Source: Liquidambar formosana
Lineage: Eukaryota; Streptophyta; Magnoliopsida; Saxifragales; Altingiaceae
Assembly (NCBI GenBank): GCA_039720395.1
Contig: CM077833.1
Location: 24,016,271 to 24,080,270 of the forward strand
Direction of reading: 5' to 3'
DNA: 64,000 nucleotides
Position numbers and translations under genes: made by a program. Below the pieces are notes generated by a model. That model saw only the letters and a program-made list of their open reading frames with translations. It was not told the origin of the DNA and searched no databases. Below are positions 12,101 through 23,763 of the stretch, one piece after another (position 1 is the stretch's first letter; each line of letters starts with the position of its first letter).

Positions 12101-15100
12101 AAGGTCTTGCCACAACTCTTTCCATGGAAAAGAGCAACATACTGGAGAAGTTTCATGCAAAATTCAGCTATCATTCCCAATTCCTTATCTACAATCAGGT
12201 ATATTAGTATACGGGACTGTGCTCTCTGTTTCTGCTGTGTGTTTGGTTTTTATTGCATCTGTGTATGCTTATTAAGCAAATAACAAATTTTTTTTTATTC
12301 TTTTCAGTAGGAAATTGCTGCTCTCGAGGAAAAGGGATACAGTTTACACAAGGTCAACCCATGGATTTTCACTTCGAAAATCCAAGGTATTAAGTGTTGG
12401 TGGGTCTAGTTTGAAGTGGTCAAAATCAATTGAAAAGCACTCAAAGAAGGCTAACGAGGTTAGTGGAGCTGCACTAGAGACAGACTGACCATTTTTCTTT
12501 GTGATGGTTGATGTGCAAGTGAGAAGAGCTTCGCTACTATTTTTCTTAATTTGCTTTATTACCTTTTCTATAGGAAGCAACACTAGCAGTTGCTGCAGCG
12601 GAGAGGAAGAGAAGAGAACAGAATGGTGCTGGTTGTATTATTTCTGGGGCAAAGACTAGAAATCATTCTTTCCGTAAGTCAGTTCATAGTATAAAGCTGC
12701 GCCCAGGTAGGCCAATCAACAATCCTGGTGTGGCAGATATATCCTCAGTTTTTGCAAATAATTGTTTTTATGGAATCATGCATCTGATGTGCACCTTCTA
12801 TCTCTGTGGTTTTGACAAGGATGCTTTATGGTTATTCTTCATATAAATATGATATCTGACTTTCAAAGTATCTGACCATTTTACAGGAGAACGTATATTC
12901 CGCATTGGCTCAGTCCGCTACAGGATGGATTCTTCAAAACGGACCCTTCAGAGAATTTCAGGTGTTCTACTCCTGATTTCTTTCATTTTGCTTTGATATG
13001 CACCTTATTTTTATATGTTTTATTACTTCTAGAAACCTTTCCAACTATGTTGTGGCTCTAGATTTGGCCCTGACGGAGTTTGAATACTTATGTTTTTTGG
13101 ACAAATGACAGTAGCTGCTAAAGTTTTCCAATTCTCCATCTTTTTCTCTGTTTGCTTTCTGCTGGTTATTTTTTTTCTACCATATTATTTTATGGATTTC
13201 TAACTTTACCCCAAAAAAAAGGGTAAAATTTAGAGTTAAAAAAGAGTTGTTGATAAGAGACATGAAATTATTGATTTTAGTGGGGAAGGTCTATTGAAGA
13301 GATGATGGCCATCATGTTTTGCATTTTTTTAATGTTTCCCTTTTTCCTATTTGACTTGGGATGTAATTTTGAGGACTGCTTTTTCTCAGTTGGAAAGGGA
13401 ACCTGCCTTAGGAAGTGGAGGTCCTGAGTTTGACTCTTGCTAAACCCCTTGAGGCCACCCACACAAGGTTCCATGATTCTCATGCACCTTGGATTTACCT
13501 GGTCCATATGGGTTGTCGGGTCTTATATGGACCTGGGGTTTGCCCAAAGGGCTTCCTTGTTATAAAAAAAAAATTTGAATTAGAGATTGCTGGAAATGTA
13601 GGTTTATTATGATAAAATTTCAGTAGTAAGATGATGGTTTACTGGTTGAAGGATCAAGCGCAGAACGTGACCAGGTTCTACAGTAAGCTGTTTTCCCACA
13701 AATAATTTCAATACAGGTGTAATGAGGACAAATATGACCAGAGATCACTGGTGTAATCAACCCTTCTGTCCTGCTATGTTTTTAGTAAGCAGCCAGGCTG
13801 GTAGGTGAGCGGAACCTCTTGAAGAGCCGCAACTCGGTGCAGAGTATTTTATTTCCTTTTTTGGGTGGAACAAAGTACAATATGTTTTGTTGGGGAAGAA
13901 AACATTTAAAGTTCAAGGGGTAGCTCAATTGTCAAGGGACCATGCGTCTCAAGAAGCAGAGATCTTGAGTTCTACTCTTGCCAACCCGTTGATGCCACCC
14001 ACACAAGGTTCCATCATTGTCATGGGCCTACATTTAACTGGTTCATGTGGGTTGCGGGGTCTTGCATGGACCCGAGGTTTACCCGTGAGTGGAGGGTTCA
14101 GTTTATTTACTTACACGTTTACTTTGTGATGATATCCTAACACAAAGAAAATTAGCGAAATCTTTCATCACATTGCACAGGTGCTATCAAATTCTATTAA
14201 TTTGAATTGGGTGTATAATTAAATTCAGTAAACTGGAATTTCTTCATTTCTGCAAATTAAATAATTGCTCGTCTGTGAAATTTATGACATGTTTCCAAGT
14301 ATTATGCAAAGATGGTATAGTTAGGCAATCCTCAAAAGCCCTTTTTTTATTTTGGGGGGGGGGGGGGGGGGGGGGGGGGGTTTGGGGGGGGGGAGAATCT
14401 TACAAGAGATAATTGGGCTGTACATCAATATACTGATGGATTTTGTGGCTTCCTGCTTATTTGCCCATGGAATGCATGGATGGGATTCTGATGGTCCTGA
14501 AGATAAACTTGCAAATATCTTCCCTTGATTCCCAATCTGATTAATTACTAGGAAATTGGTTTTGAAAATTTAGTGGGAAAACGGGGTGTCAGCAGCATCA
14601 GCACTTGCTTAAAAGTTGTTGCTATAGTCCTACTGATTATTTTATTGAATTCCTTGCAAATCATTTTAACTACATAACAGCCAAATTAGTTTAAGCGATG
14701 CCTTTATTTCATAAGCTAGTTTTGTACGGAAGGTAGGTTAACTTTAAATCAGTCTTGGCATGCTTCCCACTTATTCAAAACTCAGAAATAGATCCGGGTC
14801 GGCAATGCACAATGTCGGAGAAGTTGGATTCTGATGCTCAAGTTGTTTTTGATGGAAGATAAGGTAAACTGAACTTGCCTTGTTGAGAGATGGAAGAGAT
14901 TAATAGGTTTAGTTGTGCACCGTCCATGTTTTTGATATTGGGATGATGACAACTGCATTTTGCTAGATTCAGGAAACGGCTAATGGATGTGTGAAGCAAC
15001 CATAAATTGGAAATCATACTCCCCACTTTGGTTTTTTGCACCCAACCTCTTGTATTTAAACATGAAATATGTCATTGCCTTGTTATCAATGCACTGAATA

Positions 15101-17602
15101 TCCTTCTTGAGTGATAATAAAATGAATCAATATTGCAGCACTTGAGAGTCAATTTGAGCAAATTGTTGCAAACAAATAGTCATGGTATAGTGTTATAGTG
15201 GGCTTGCTAATTGGTTTTTCATTTCTTTAAGGTCTGGTAAAAGAATAGTTTTAATTAATTATATATGTAAGATGATTTAAAACTTTTTTTTTTGGGATAT
15301 AAAAATTCAGGAGAAGTGTTAAATTTTTTGTAAGAGTTTTTTTTTATAAAAAATTTTGGGGGGGTGGGGGGTTACAAGAATGCATCTGTGAGGAATGGCG
15401 TGACTATCTCCTTGTTGGCATTTTTCAGAATAACGACTTGCTAGTTGAGTATGTTCAAACTGAATGTCTTGTGTTGCTGGTGGGTATAAAAACATTGTTC
15501 TGTTGAATATAAGTGGTTAGAGAATATAACATCATGAAATTCCTTCTTTCGGTGGGATTATAGAGGAACTGGTCCAAGGTGATTGATGAATTTATTTATT
15601 TATTCCTTCATATTGTATGAATTATTCTGCTCTTTTCTTTTATTCGTAAGTTGACATTATTAGGAAACTGGCCTCATAACTTTGCACTTGTTTTCTGTAT
15701 AGATGATGAATCATCAGGTCCCGCTGCTCTCCAAGAAAAGAATGCCAAGAAATCTTATGTGCCGAGGAGATTAGTGATTGGCAATGATGAGTATGTTGCG
15801 TTTTATTTTAATCTTATTGAATGCGTTAAAATTCTCTGTTTCTGCTTCTAGTATAATTATATGTGAGAATTGTTAATGGATGGTAGGTTCACTTAACTAT
15901 ATTACCTAATGGGTTGGGTAAATATGCATTCTAATTTCGGCAGGTATGTTCGCATTGGCAACGGTAACCAGCTTATCAGAGATCCAAAGAAACGAGTTCG
16001 CATTTTGGCAAGTGAGAAAGTCCGATGGAGTTTGCACACTGCCAGACATCGGTTGGCTAAAAAGCGGAAGTACTGTCAATTTTATACGAGATTTGGAAAA
16101 TGCAACAAGGATGATGGAAAATGTCCTTATATTCATGATCCCTCTAAAATTGCAGTCTGCACAAAGTTTCTGAATGGTTTATGTTCCAATCCCAGCTGCA
16201 AATTGACTCATAAGGTGGTATTGCAGATCTGCTTAACCCAAGTAGATGTGGTCCCCACTAGTTGTGGCTGAGTTGTGCTTTTCAGAGTTATTTATTTAAC
16301 ATTTTACCTTGCATCTATTTCTCATGCAGGTCATTCCAGAAAGAATGCAAGATTGTTTTTATTTTTTGCAAGGTGAATTTTGCTATTTGGTGCTTCTGTT
16401 CAACATAATAGTAGAAATGAATCCAAAATTCTGACAGATTTCCTGGCAGGTTTATGCTCCAATGAAAATTGTCCTTATAGACATGTGAATGTGAATCCAA
16501 ATGCCTCTGTCTGTGAAGGTTTTTTGCGGGGTTATTGTTCTGATGGCGACGAGGTATTTTCCTGTTATATAGGACCTTTAGATTTCAGTTTTTATATATA
16601 TATATATAAATTGAACGTGGAACCTCTCTCTCTCTCTTTCTTTTTTTTATCTATTTGGAGAAGAAACTTATGACATTTTTTTGGACATACCACTGGACAA
16701 CATCCTGCTTGAAGCCGAAATGTTTTTTTTATCCTTGTTCCAAGATCAGGCTATAAACTCTTTTGATATGCCAATCAAAAATGCAATTGGGTTGTTACAT
16801 TCTGATTTTTTTTTAACTGAATCCAGTCTCACCTGACCCACTCACTTGACATCGTAGTAACCCCATATGACCCAATATGCCTTTCACTTTTTTTTTTCCC
16901 TTAGCTTGCTCAAGCTAGTGGGATGAATGGCTGATCCATTCGATGGCATCTTCTGGCCTTTGATGTTTTATCACCACAAATACTGTGTCAGACTAGTGCT
17001 TAATGCTTGATAACCTCTCTCCTGGCCTTGGATAGTCAATCACTAAAACCTTACATTACTAATTTAATGCTTGACAACCTCCCCCCCCCCCCCGCCCCCT
17101 CAAAAAAAAAAAAAACAAATCAAAATGTTCACTCAACTGACTGGTTTGAAATAAGTAAAATGGATTACATCTCTGCACTCACAGTGTCGGAAGAAGCATA
17201 GCTATGTCTGCCCCAATTTTGATGCAACGGGAATCTGTCCTCAACAGGTCCAAATGCAAGCTTCACCACCCCAAAAACAGAAGCAAGGGAAAGAAAAGGA
17301 AGCGATCAAGAGAACAAAAGAATGCTCAAGGGCGTTATTTTGGTTCCACACATATCGATGCTGCTGAGCCTGGAGCAGTGGTGTCTGAAAAGCACTCTGC
17401 ACAGAATAATGACAACAATTTTCTTCATGGAAGACTTGCTGATTATATCAGCCTTGATGTTAGTGATGAAGAAGCTGGAGAAACTATTGATCCAACAAGC
17501 AAGCAAACAACTTACGACAGTGACTCCTCTGACTTACAATTAGATGATCCTGACGAGCTAATTAAACCATTCCGTATAATAAATAATAATCTGACAACAT
17601 AG
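6155..17602 (+). CDS. Large nuclear CCCH zinc-finger protein (C3H7 / ZC3H3 type), frame-broken in this sequence
   Basis: Ten coding exons fit GT-AG junctions and phases: 6155-11334, 12006-12198, 12311-12458, 12574-12706, 12887-12961, 15703-15790, 15944-16214, 16330-16372, 16450-16553, 17185-17602. Allowing for eight surplus bases the product is about 2,214 residues. The ATG at 6155 opens MDLAQYSHRQPP; the frame upstream has no other ATG. In order: a Pro/His-rich N terminus (His run, PPPPPPP), a long low-complexity region with degenerate repeats (about residues 495-1160) carrying basic boxes including PKKKRKV at 8986-9006, a conserved basic region, then five CCCH fingers at about residues 1980-2105. 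Finger spacings are C8-C6-C3-H, C7-C4-C3-H, C7-C4-C3-H, C7-C5-C3-H and C8-C5-C3-H. Five tandem fingers are typical of ZC3H3, known in animals for nuclear mRNA 3'-end formation and export; an RNA-binding nuclear role is inferred. Frame breaks are described separately. If they are real the gene is dead, but clean splice sites and intact fingers argue against that. Confidence 0.85.
6864..9788 (+). other. Seven +1 frame breaks in the first exon of the CCCH gene
   Basis: Following protein similarity, the frame must move by +1 at seven places: 6864-6868 (a run of five C), about 7893-7901, about 8059-8069, about 8124-8134, 8361-8366 (a run of six T), about 9350-9364 and 9783-9788 (a run of six A). 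Each is cured by removing one base. Continuity is shown by the internal repeats: at 7899 the corrected frame restores a GPVKADSS segment matching GPVKTHSS about 600 bp later, and at 8361 it restores a KQ...GI(T/S) segment matching other repeat units. From 9789 to 11334 the frame is open without a break. Confidence 0.8.
13381..13571 (+). mobile_element. tRNA-derived SINE, copy 1, in a CCCH-gene intron
   Basis: The head resembles a tRNA gene with an A-box-like CTCAGTTGG (13385-13393) and a B-box-like GAGTTTGACTC (13426-13436). The body is related along its length to the copy at 13911-14102, including CCACCCACACAAGGTTCCAT, and the element ends in an A-run. Internal Pol III promoter boxes plus an A-rich tail indicate a SINE. 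The family name is not known to me. Confidence 0.65.
13911..14102 (+). mobile_element. tRNA-derived SINE, copy 2, in the same intron
   Basis: The A-box-like TAGCTCAATTGT (13921-13932) and B-box-like GAGTTCTACTC (13967-13977) have normal tRNA spacing. The rest parallels copy 1 in the same orientation through the shared CCACCCACACAAGGTTCCAT block and a GGGTTG(T/C)GGGGTCTT(A/G) block. The two copies are clearly diverged, so they are likely independent insertions rather than a recent duplication. Confidence 0.65.
14354..14393 (+). repeat. Long poly-G tract
   Basis: 27 G, then TTT, then 10 G, in a CCCH-gene intron. It could form a G-quadruplex. Its exact length is unlikely to be reliable in any assembly. 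Confidence 0.9.
17236..17250 (+). other. +1 frame break inside the fifth CCCH finger
   Basis: The last exon starts at 17185 in one frame (CRKKHSYVCPNFDATGICPQ). It must move by +1 near 17241-17248, in TCAACAGGTCC, to continue as RSKCKLHHPKNR and run to the stop at 17600-17602. The shift restores the third Cys and the His of the finger with C8-C5-C3-H spacing, which shows the downstream frame is the true one. One surplus base explains it. Confidence 0.75.
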
Positions 17603-19372
17603 TGGTCTCCGGTTATTGGTAGCGCAAGTGAGAAGCCTGCAAGCTGTGCTATGGAGGAATTTAGTCTGTTGTAAATGAGGTAATGCAGTTAGGTATGTTC
17701 CTGTTTTCTGCTGTTGCAGAATGATTTTGATGAGTTTTTGCTGTGTGCGTGCTTTCAAATGTACATGTGTGTGTGTTTTTAGAATGCCTTTTGTATAATT
17801 TACAGTGTACATGAACATTATAGCAATTCACAAATGAAATGATGTTACAAAAGCGTTTGAAATATTAGAATGAGTTGAGCCATGGAATTTCTAGTTTCCC
17901 ATTTTAATTAGTTACTCTTTCGTGATTCCAATGCAAAGTGGCCTGCTGATTACTGTCTGTTGAGGTTGAGTTTGGCTTGGTTCCACAAGAAATTATGTTG
18001 TCCAGATTTCGTTTAGCTTTCCACAGGAAAAAGAACTTTTATCTCACTTATAAGATTAGATAAAACCTGTCCGAATGATCCTTGAATGCAAATTAAGTAT
18101 TAACCTCAGGCTTCCCAAATGTAACCGTCTGTCTATCAATGATGTGAAGGTCACATAAAACCTAATTGGTATGTACAACTCAAAATTTCCCCAGGGACCC
18201 AGTTTAGCCGTGTCATGCCTTGGTTTCAGCTGTGTTTGCTCCATTGTCAGACTCATTTTAAGCACGGGTATGTTTTGAGACCTTGTTAAGCTTTGGCTGA
18301 AAACATTCATATGAGTATACGATTGTACCTGTTTTGTTTGTTTGTTTGTTCGTTCGTTTTTTTCCTTCCTTTCCCTGGCGAGGTAAGTCCAACTTGTGAA
18401 GCATTGCTTTTATTGTTCCATGATAATGGGATCTATTTTGGTTGGTGCTGCGAGGGATCCTGAATTTGGGATTTCGAAACAAACACAGGGTGGGACCCAC
18501 CGCCCACCTTTGTGTCTGTTTGGGAATCCTAAATTTGGGATACCCAGTCTGCAGAATGAGTGGGGACAAAAGGGGAACAGTATTTTAACCAGGAAGAGTG
18601 GTTAATATCAGTAAAGATCAGTCATAGTCGAGGGTCAAGGTGCTGATCTGCAGAATGTAATAAAACTTGCCAGTACTTTTCTCTAATTAGGATCTTCCAA
18701 CCGTACAAAGTGCTCTTCTTAGGCGCAAGAGCTATGAGCAGCAGGAAGGGTTTTCAACGACAATATTTTGGTGTTATTTTTTGATTTTTTTTATAATTGA
18801 TAGAATCTACCGTATTCCTAACCCTCTAATATCAATAAGTAAGAATTAATGTTTTTTCATAAGTTTAAACCCGAAATTGTTTACTCAATAAGAGAAGAGA
18901 ATCCCCCGTAAAATCAATTAGAGTGAAAAATGCTTGCGATATGTTGAGACGTATGATAGAGGCAAATATATCAAAATAATCAAATCGTGTATGTTATCAA
19001 CGGCAAAGACAGATTTTCCCATTATTCTAAATGTTGAAAGCCATCATTGAGTAGTCCAACTAACGTATGTGGGCTTCCTCATTTGTATGTTGTGTGTATG
19101 TGTTTCCTATGCGTGTTTAGCAAAAAATAAAAAATAAATAAATAAAAGAGTAGTCCTACTAACGGCAGCCAATTTTTTGTGTTTCTTCACCACACAAATC
19201 CACTACTCTGCCTCCAATAGAAACAAGAAATCTTATCCACAAAATAAATGGATCTAAATCGCTTGGCCTCTGAAGAATTCCCAAAAAACCAAGGTACTTA
19301 AAAGCAATCCCCTGAACAAAACTAAACAACGAAGAAAATCAGAGAAATTTGAAAACCAGAAGCCATTACATT
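17603..19372. other. Intergenic gap between the CCCH and NdhV genes
   Basis: The first few hundred bases are probably the CCCH 3' UTR. The rest is AT-rich with no supported gene apart from the hairpin at 18454-18546, listed separately. The NdhV promoter and 5' UTR should lie in the last part, but I cannot place a TATA box or start site with confidence. Confidence 0.45.
18454..18546. repeat. Near-palindromic hairpin, small MITE-like
   Basis: Two arms of about 42 bp are inverted copies of each other: GGGATCCTGAATTTGGGAT continuing through ACAAACACAGGGTGGG on the left, and the reverse complement of CCCACCTTTGTGTCTGTTTG through CCTAAATTTGGGATACC on the right. Only about 6 bp separate them. The structure fits a short Tourist-like foldback MITE, and a transcript could fold into one stem. 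Confidence 0.7.
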
Positions 19373-20833
19373 ATGGCAGCTACTTCCTCTTACATGGCTT
19401 CAACAAAGTTCTCCATGTTGGGTTGGATAGGAGGGAAGGAAGAACTGAGAAAGAGAAGGGGGTTCTCCGTTTCTGCACAGCAGCAAGCTGAAATCCAAGA
19501 ATCACAGGAAGTGAAGGTACAAGAACAAGAACAAGAGCAAGAGAAGGTGAAGCCACAAAAGAAGACACAACCAAGACCAGTGGAACCACAAGTGAATGTG
19601 AAAAGCAAGAACATGGGCAGAGACTATGGAGGACAGTGGCTCAGCAGTGTCACCCGGCACGTGAGGATCTACGCCGCATACATCGACCCTGTCACATGTG
19701 CATTTGATCAAACCCAGACGGATAAGCTAACTCTTATCCTTGACCCTACTAATGAGTTTGTCTGGACTACAGAGACTTGCAATATGGTTTACTCTTACTT
19801 CCAGGAGCTGGTGGATCACTATGAGGTAATATTTTCATTAGCACCCTTCAATAACCTCAGCTTAAAAGAGAACTAGGAACTATACATGTAGCATAAATAT
19901 ATGTATTGTGCCCCCAAGAACTGGGATCGCTGGTTTTACAAACTTCTTAAGAAAACATGCATGATTTACCTGTGAAGGCCGACATGCTTTAGTAGCTGTC
20001 CATATAGTGCTAACTGCGAGATAACTTCCATGTACTGCCCATATGTTTGCTCAAGTGGCTATTAGGCTAGCACTACCCGGCACCCTATTAGAGCATGGGA
20101 AACAAGGGGAATGTATATGGGGCAGGATTTTAAGGTGCATAGACACTGCACTTTCACATCACAAACACGGTTCTAAATTGTCTCTCCCTTGTTATGGGGG
20201 AGAAGAAAAAAATGACCATCATAATCTAGATCCTTATTGCAAAAACATGAAAGATTAGCCGCATGATTATCGCCTCCCTTGATTGCCCATGCATAAGGCA
20301 AATTTCAATTTCACATTGAAGAAGACTTGTATAACACTAACAAATTTCTTCACGCTTTCATAAAAAAATTTCAAATTAAAAAAAAAAAATTAAAATGAGA
20401 GAGTGAGGACCCCATGCGGTTTTCAAGGTGTAATTTCAAGCAATGCTTACATGCTCTCCATTTGCTGTTTATCTTCCTTTTTTTGTTTGGAAAAATCTTA
20501 ATGGAAGAGAAGCCCAATAGTGTTTTATCATAATATCAAATCGTTTCTTGTTCCACTATGGGCCAGCGTGTTCTCATTTTATGTTTGTTCTGTAAATCAC
20601 TAATTTTGCCTATTTTTAGTTTGTTGAGATACTAACCTTCTATGTGGAATCAGGGAGCTCCATTGACAGAATACACACTTCGTCTAATTGGTTCAGACAT
20701 AGAGCACTACATAAGAAAGCTGCTTTATGATGGAGAGATCAAATACAACATGAATTCAAGGGTCCTGAACTTCAGCATGGGGAAGCCACGCATTATATTT
20801 AATAATGATGACCAACTTCAAGATGTACAATGA
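19373..20833 (+). CDS. ndhV: Chloroplast NDH complex subunit V (NdhV-like)
   Basis: Two exons, 19373-19825 and 20654-20833, join in phase 0 at a GT-AG intron and encode 210 residues. The start is the ATG at 19373; in-frame sequence upstream has no other ATG. Residues 1-60 look like a chloroplast transit peptide and linker (Ser/Thr-rich start, then a QEQEQEQEK stretch). The mature part is the conserved domain, with GGQWLSSVTRHVRIYAAYI, a DPTNEFVWT segment, YSYFQELVDHYE, GAPLTEYTLRLIGSDIEHY and LNFSMGKPR. I recognise this as the family of Arabidopsis At2g04039, described as NdhV, a peripheral subunit that stabilises the stromal part of the chloroplast NADH dehydrogenase-like complex in cyclic electron flow. 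Domain recognition is from memory. The frame is intact. The gene is convergent with the one ending at 21127. Confidence 0.75.
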
Positions 20834-21126
20834 TAAGATCAGAATTGACACAGAACAAAAAAAGGCAAGATGTTTAAGTTGTGAAACAATCTTATGGACA
20901 CTTATAAAAACGATTACTCCAAATGGTGTGTGCCCCCGAGCAGTTAAAAAAGGTTGCATTATGCACAAAAATCCTTTGGCAAGGAAAGCATACTTTCTCT
21001 CTATCTATCAAATGCAAAATGCTGTATCTGCAGTGATCACCACACGCTGAGGTTTTCACCATAAGGATGACTGTATTAACCTTGGTTGTCATTTTTGCTT
21101 GCTTCAAAATCTCTGAGAGTAATCAA

Positions 21127-23706
21127 TTACAAAAAGAGGCAACCTCTCCTACCTATCGGCAGTGGCATTGCCTTCAAACATGATCCGTCTAACCAAGGCC
21201 GGAAAGCTCCTTCTTGGGTCAAATTCTGACACATTAAACACCAAGTATATGCATTAGAACATTCAACGAGTAATTTGCAATAATCAGCAACAATTGGAAT
21301 ATATATATATATAGGATATTAGGATAATGATCTGGTAAGCACGTACTCATATAACTTATAACACCACCTACATTGGGGGTGGAACCTCGTGCATTAGTGC
21401 GTTACGGAGAGGCTTCCCACATAGGTCATACACACAAAAAATCAAGTTGATCTGAGACTTGTGCCATTTAATCCAAAAACTCATCTTCTTAATCACTAAA
21501 AACATCACATTTATAGATGAAGTGGCTCTTAATCTCGAATCAACTTCATTTTTTGCATGCATAACCTATATGAGAAGACTATCCAATCCAACGGTGGATT
21601 TCCCAAAATATGAATTGGAGATAGGTTATCTAAAAATTTGTGTAAGAATTTGAGTAAAAAATTGTGTATGTTGATCCCAACCCATATATATAATGTATAT
21701 ATATGTATATGTATATATGCCATCACTGAGAAGTTACAATCCATAAATTTAATTTCATGATTCTGCATGTTGAAAAATCAAAGTCATAGCTATCCATTCA
21801 AGGTCCCAAGATGAAGTTCCTTGACATAAAAATTTCATCAAATTCACCAGTCTGGTTCAATTGAATTATGCTTCAAACAAAAGTATTGAATGCTTCATAA
21901 TTTGTCTAATATTTTGGGTGAGCAATGGAAAGTAACAGTACATGATTCTTGACATGCAGAATGCCTAGAGTTGAGAGATAATGCCCAACCTGTTATTTTG
22001 ATCAATCATTACCATAAGATCAGGTCAAGGTACAAGCATGCTTTGCCCTTTTTCCCATATAAAGAAAACAAAAGACACCGAGAGTTAACATTAGTCCTTC
22101 AAAATTTCAGCCATTCAAACTCTAAATTTACACAAATGTGGCCGATATCCACCCATTCTTGTCTTTCCATTTATCCATCTCAACATTCTCTTTCAGACTA
22201 CACTCATATAGAACCTCATGTTTTTTATCACTGCACAACATTTTGTACCAGAAAGTGTTGTTATACTTGTGACCATCTAGCAAAATCTTTCCTTCTGACT
22301 TGAAGAATTTCCAATCACGTAACACTTTAAAACACTAATTCAATTCATCAAACATGCACTAACCCTGTCCTCAACTGGTGCTACCTCTAGCTTTCACTTC
22401 TTATCCACCCATTCTTGTCTTTCCACTTACCTATCTCAACATCCTCTTTTAGGCCACACTCATGGAAAGAAGATCATTTTTTTACTACACAACATTCTCT
22501 GCAGTGTTGCTATACTTAACAAACTTAAAAAATGTTTCCTTTAACTTAATTTTTTTTTTTTTTTCAATCACCAACACATTAAAACCAATTTTAAAAAGAT
22601 AAGATTTATGCCAACCCTTGATGTAAGCCTATTTGATTGGTAATTAACCTACGACGACTCCAACATTCTCACACTAACCACACCACCACCACCACCATAC
22701 ATATCCCTAATCATGTCAAAATTTCATAAAACACAGTACTCCAGCATATTACATAGAGCCAAACTAACATGTTGCACTCTTATTTCATGTTTTAATGTCT
22801 GGTCGATCATTTTTTCCCAAAGTTTTATACATAATGGTGCAACTACAGATAACGTTCATTCTCATATAAAAGTGTCAGCGTTCTTTTCTTCATTGATCGA
22901 CTTTTTCTCGATCTCTATAATCTTGTTGAATAATTCAGTCTTTTCTCCCCTTCTTTGCTAAGCGTTGAAATTTTTTTTTTCAAGATTAAGCGTTGAAAAT
23001 TTTAACCAATCAGACCATCATCAGCCTCACTCAACCCTCTACTTTCCATCTTGTTAAGCACAAGTCTAGCTTCGAATAACAAAATATTATGCTTTCTAAC
23101 TCACCAGAAGTATAGAACGACTAAATCCTTATAACTGAAGTCCCCTACGCACTTTTCATTAAACTAGATATGGGCACATGTGCATTGCACGTGAATAATA
23201 TTAAAATAATAAAAGATATATGAAAATTCATAAATTATTATCTAGTTTAATGAAAAGTGCGTAGGGGACTTCAGTCATAAGGATTTAGTCGTTCTATACT
23301 TCTGGTGAGTTAGAAAGCATAATATGTTGTCTAACTCACCAGAAGTATAGAACGACTAAATCCTTATAACTGAAGTCCCCTACGCACTTTTCATTAAACT
23401 AGATATGGGCACATGTGCATTGCACGTCAATAATATTAAAATAATAAAAGATATATGAAAATTCATAAATTATTATCTAGTTTAATGAAAAGTGCGTAGG
23501 GGACTTCAGTTATAAGGATTTAGTCATTCTATACTTCTGGTGAGTTAGAAAGCATAATATGTTGAAGTATTTTGTTATTCGAAGCTAGACTTGTGCTTAA
23601 CAAGATGGAAAGTAGAGGGCTGAGTGAGGCTGCTGATGTATTATTTTGGCCGAGAGAGAGGGGTCTGACAGGAGTCTAAACTAAAAATTATGACCACTGC
23701 TACAAA

Positions 23707-23763
<57 letters not shown>

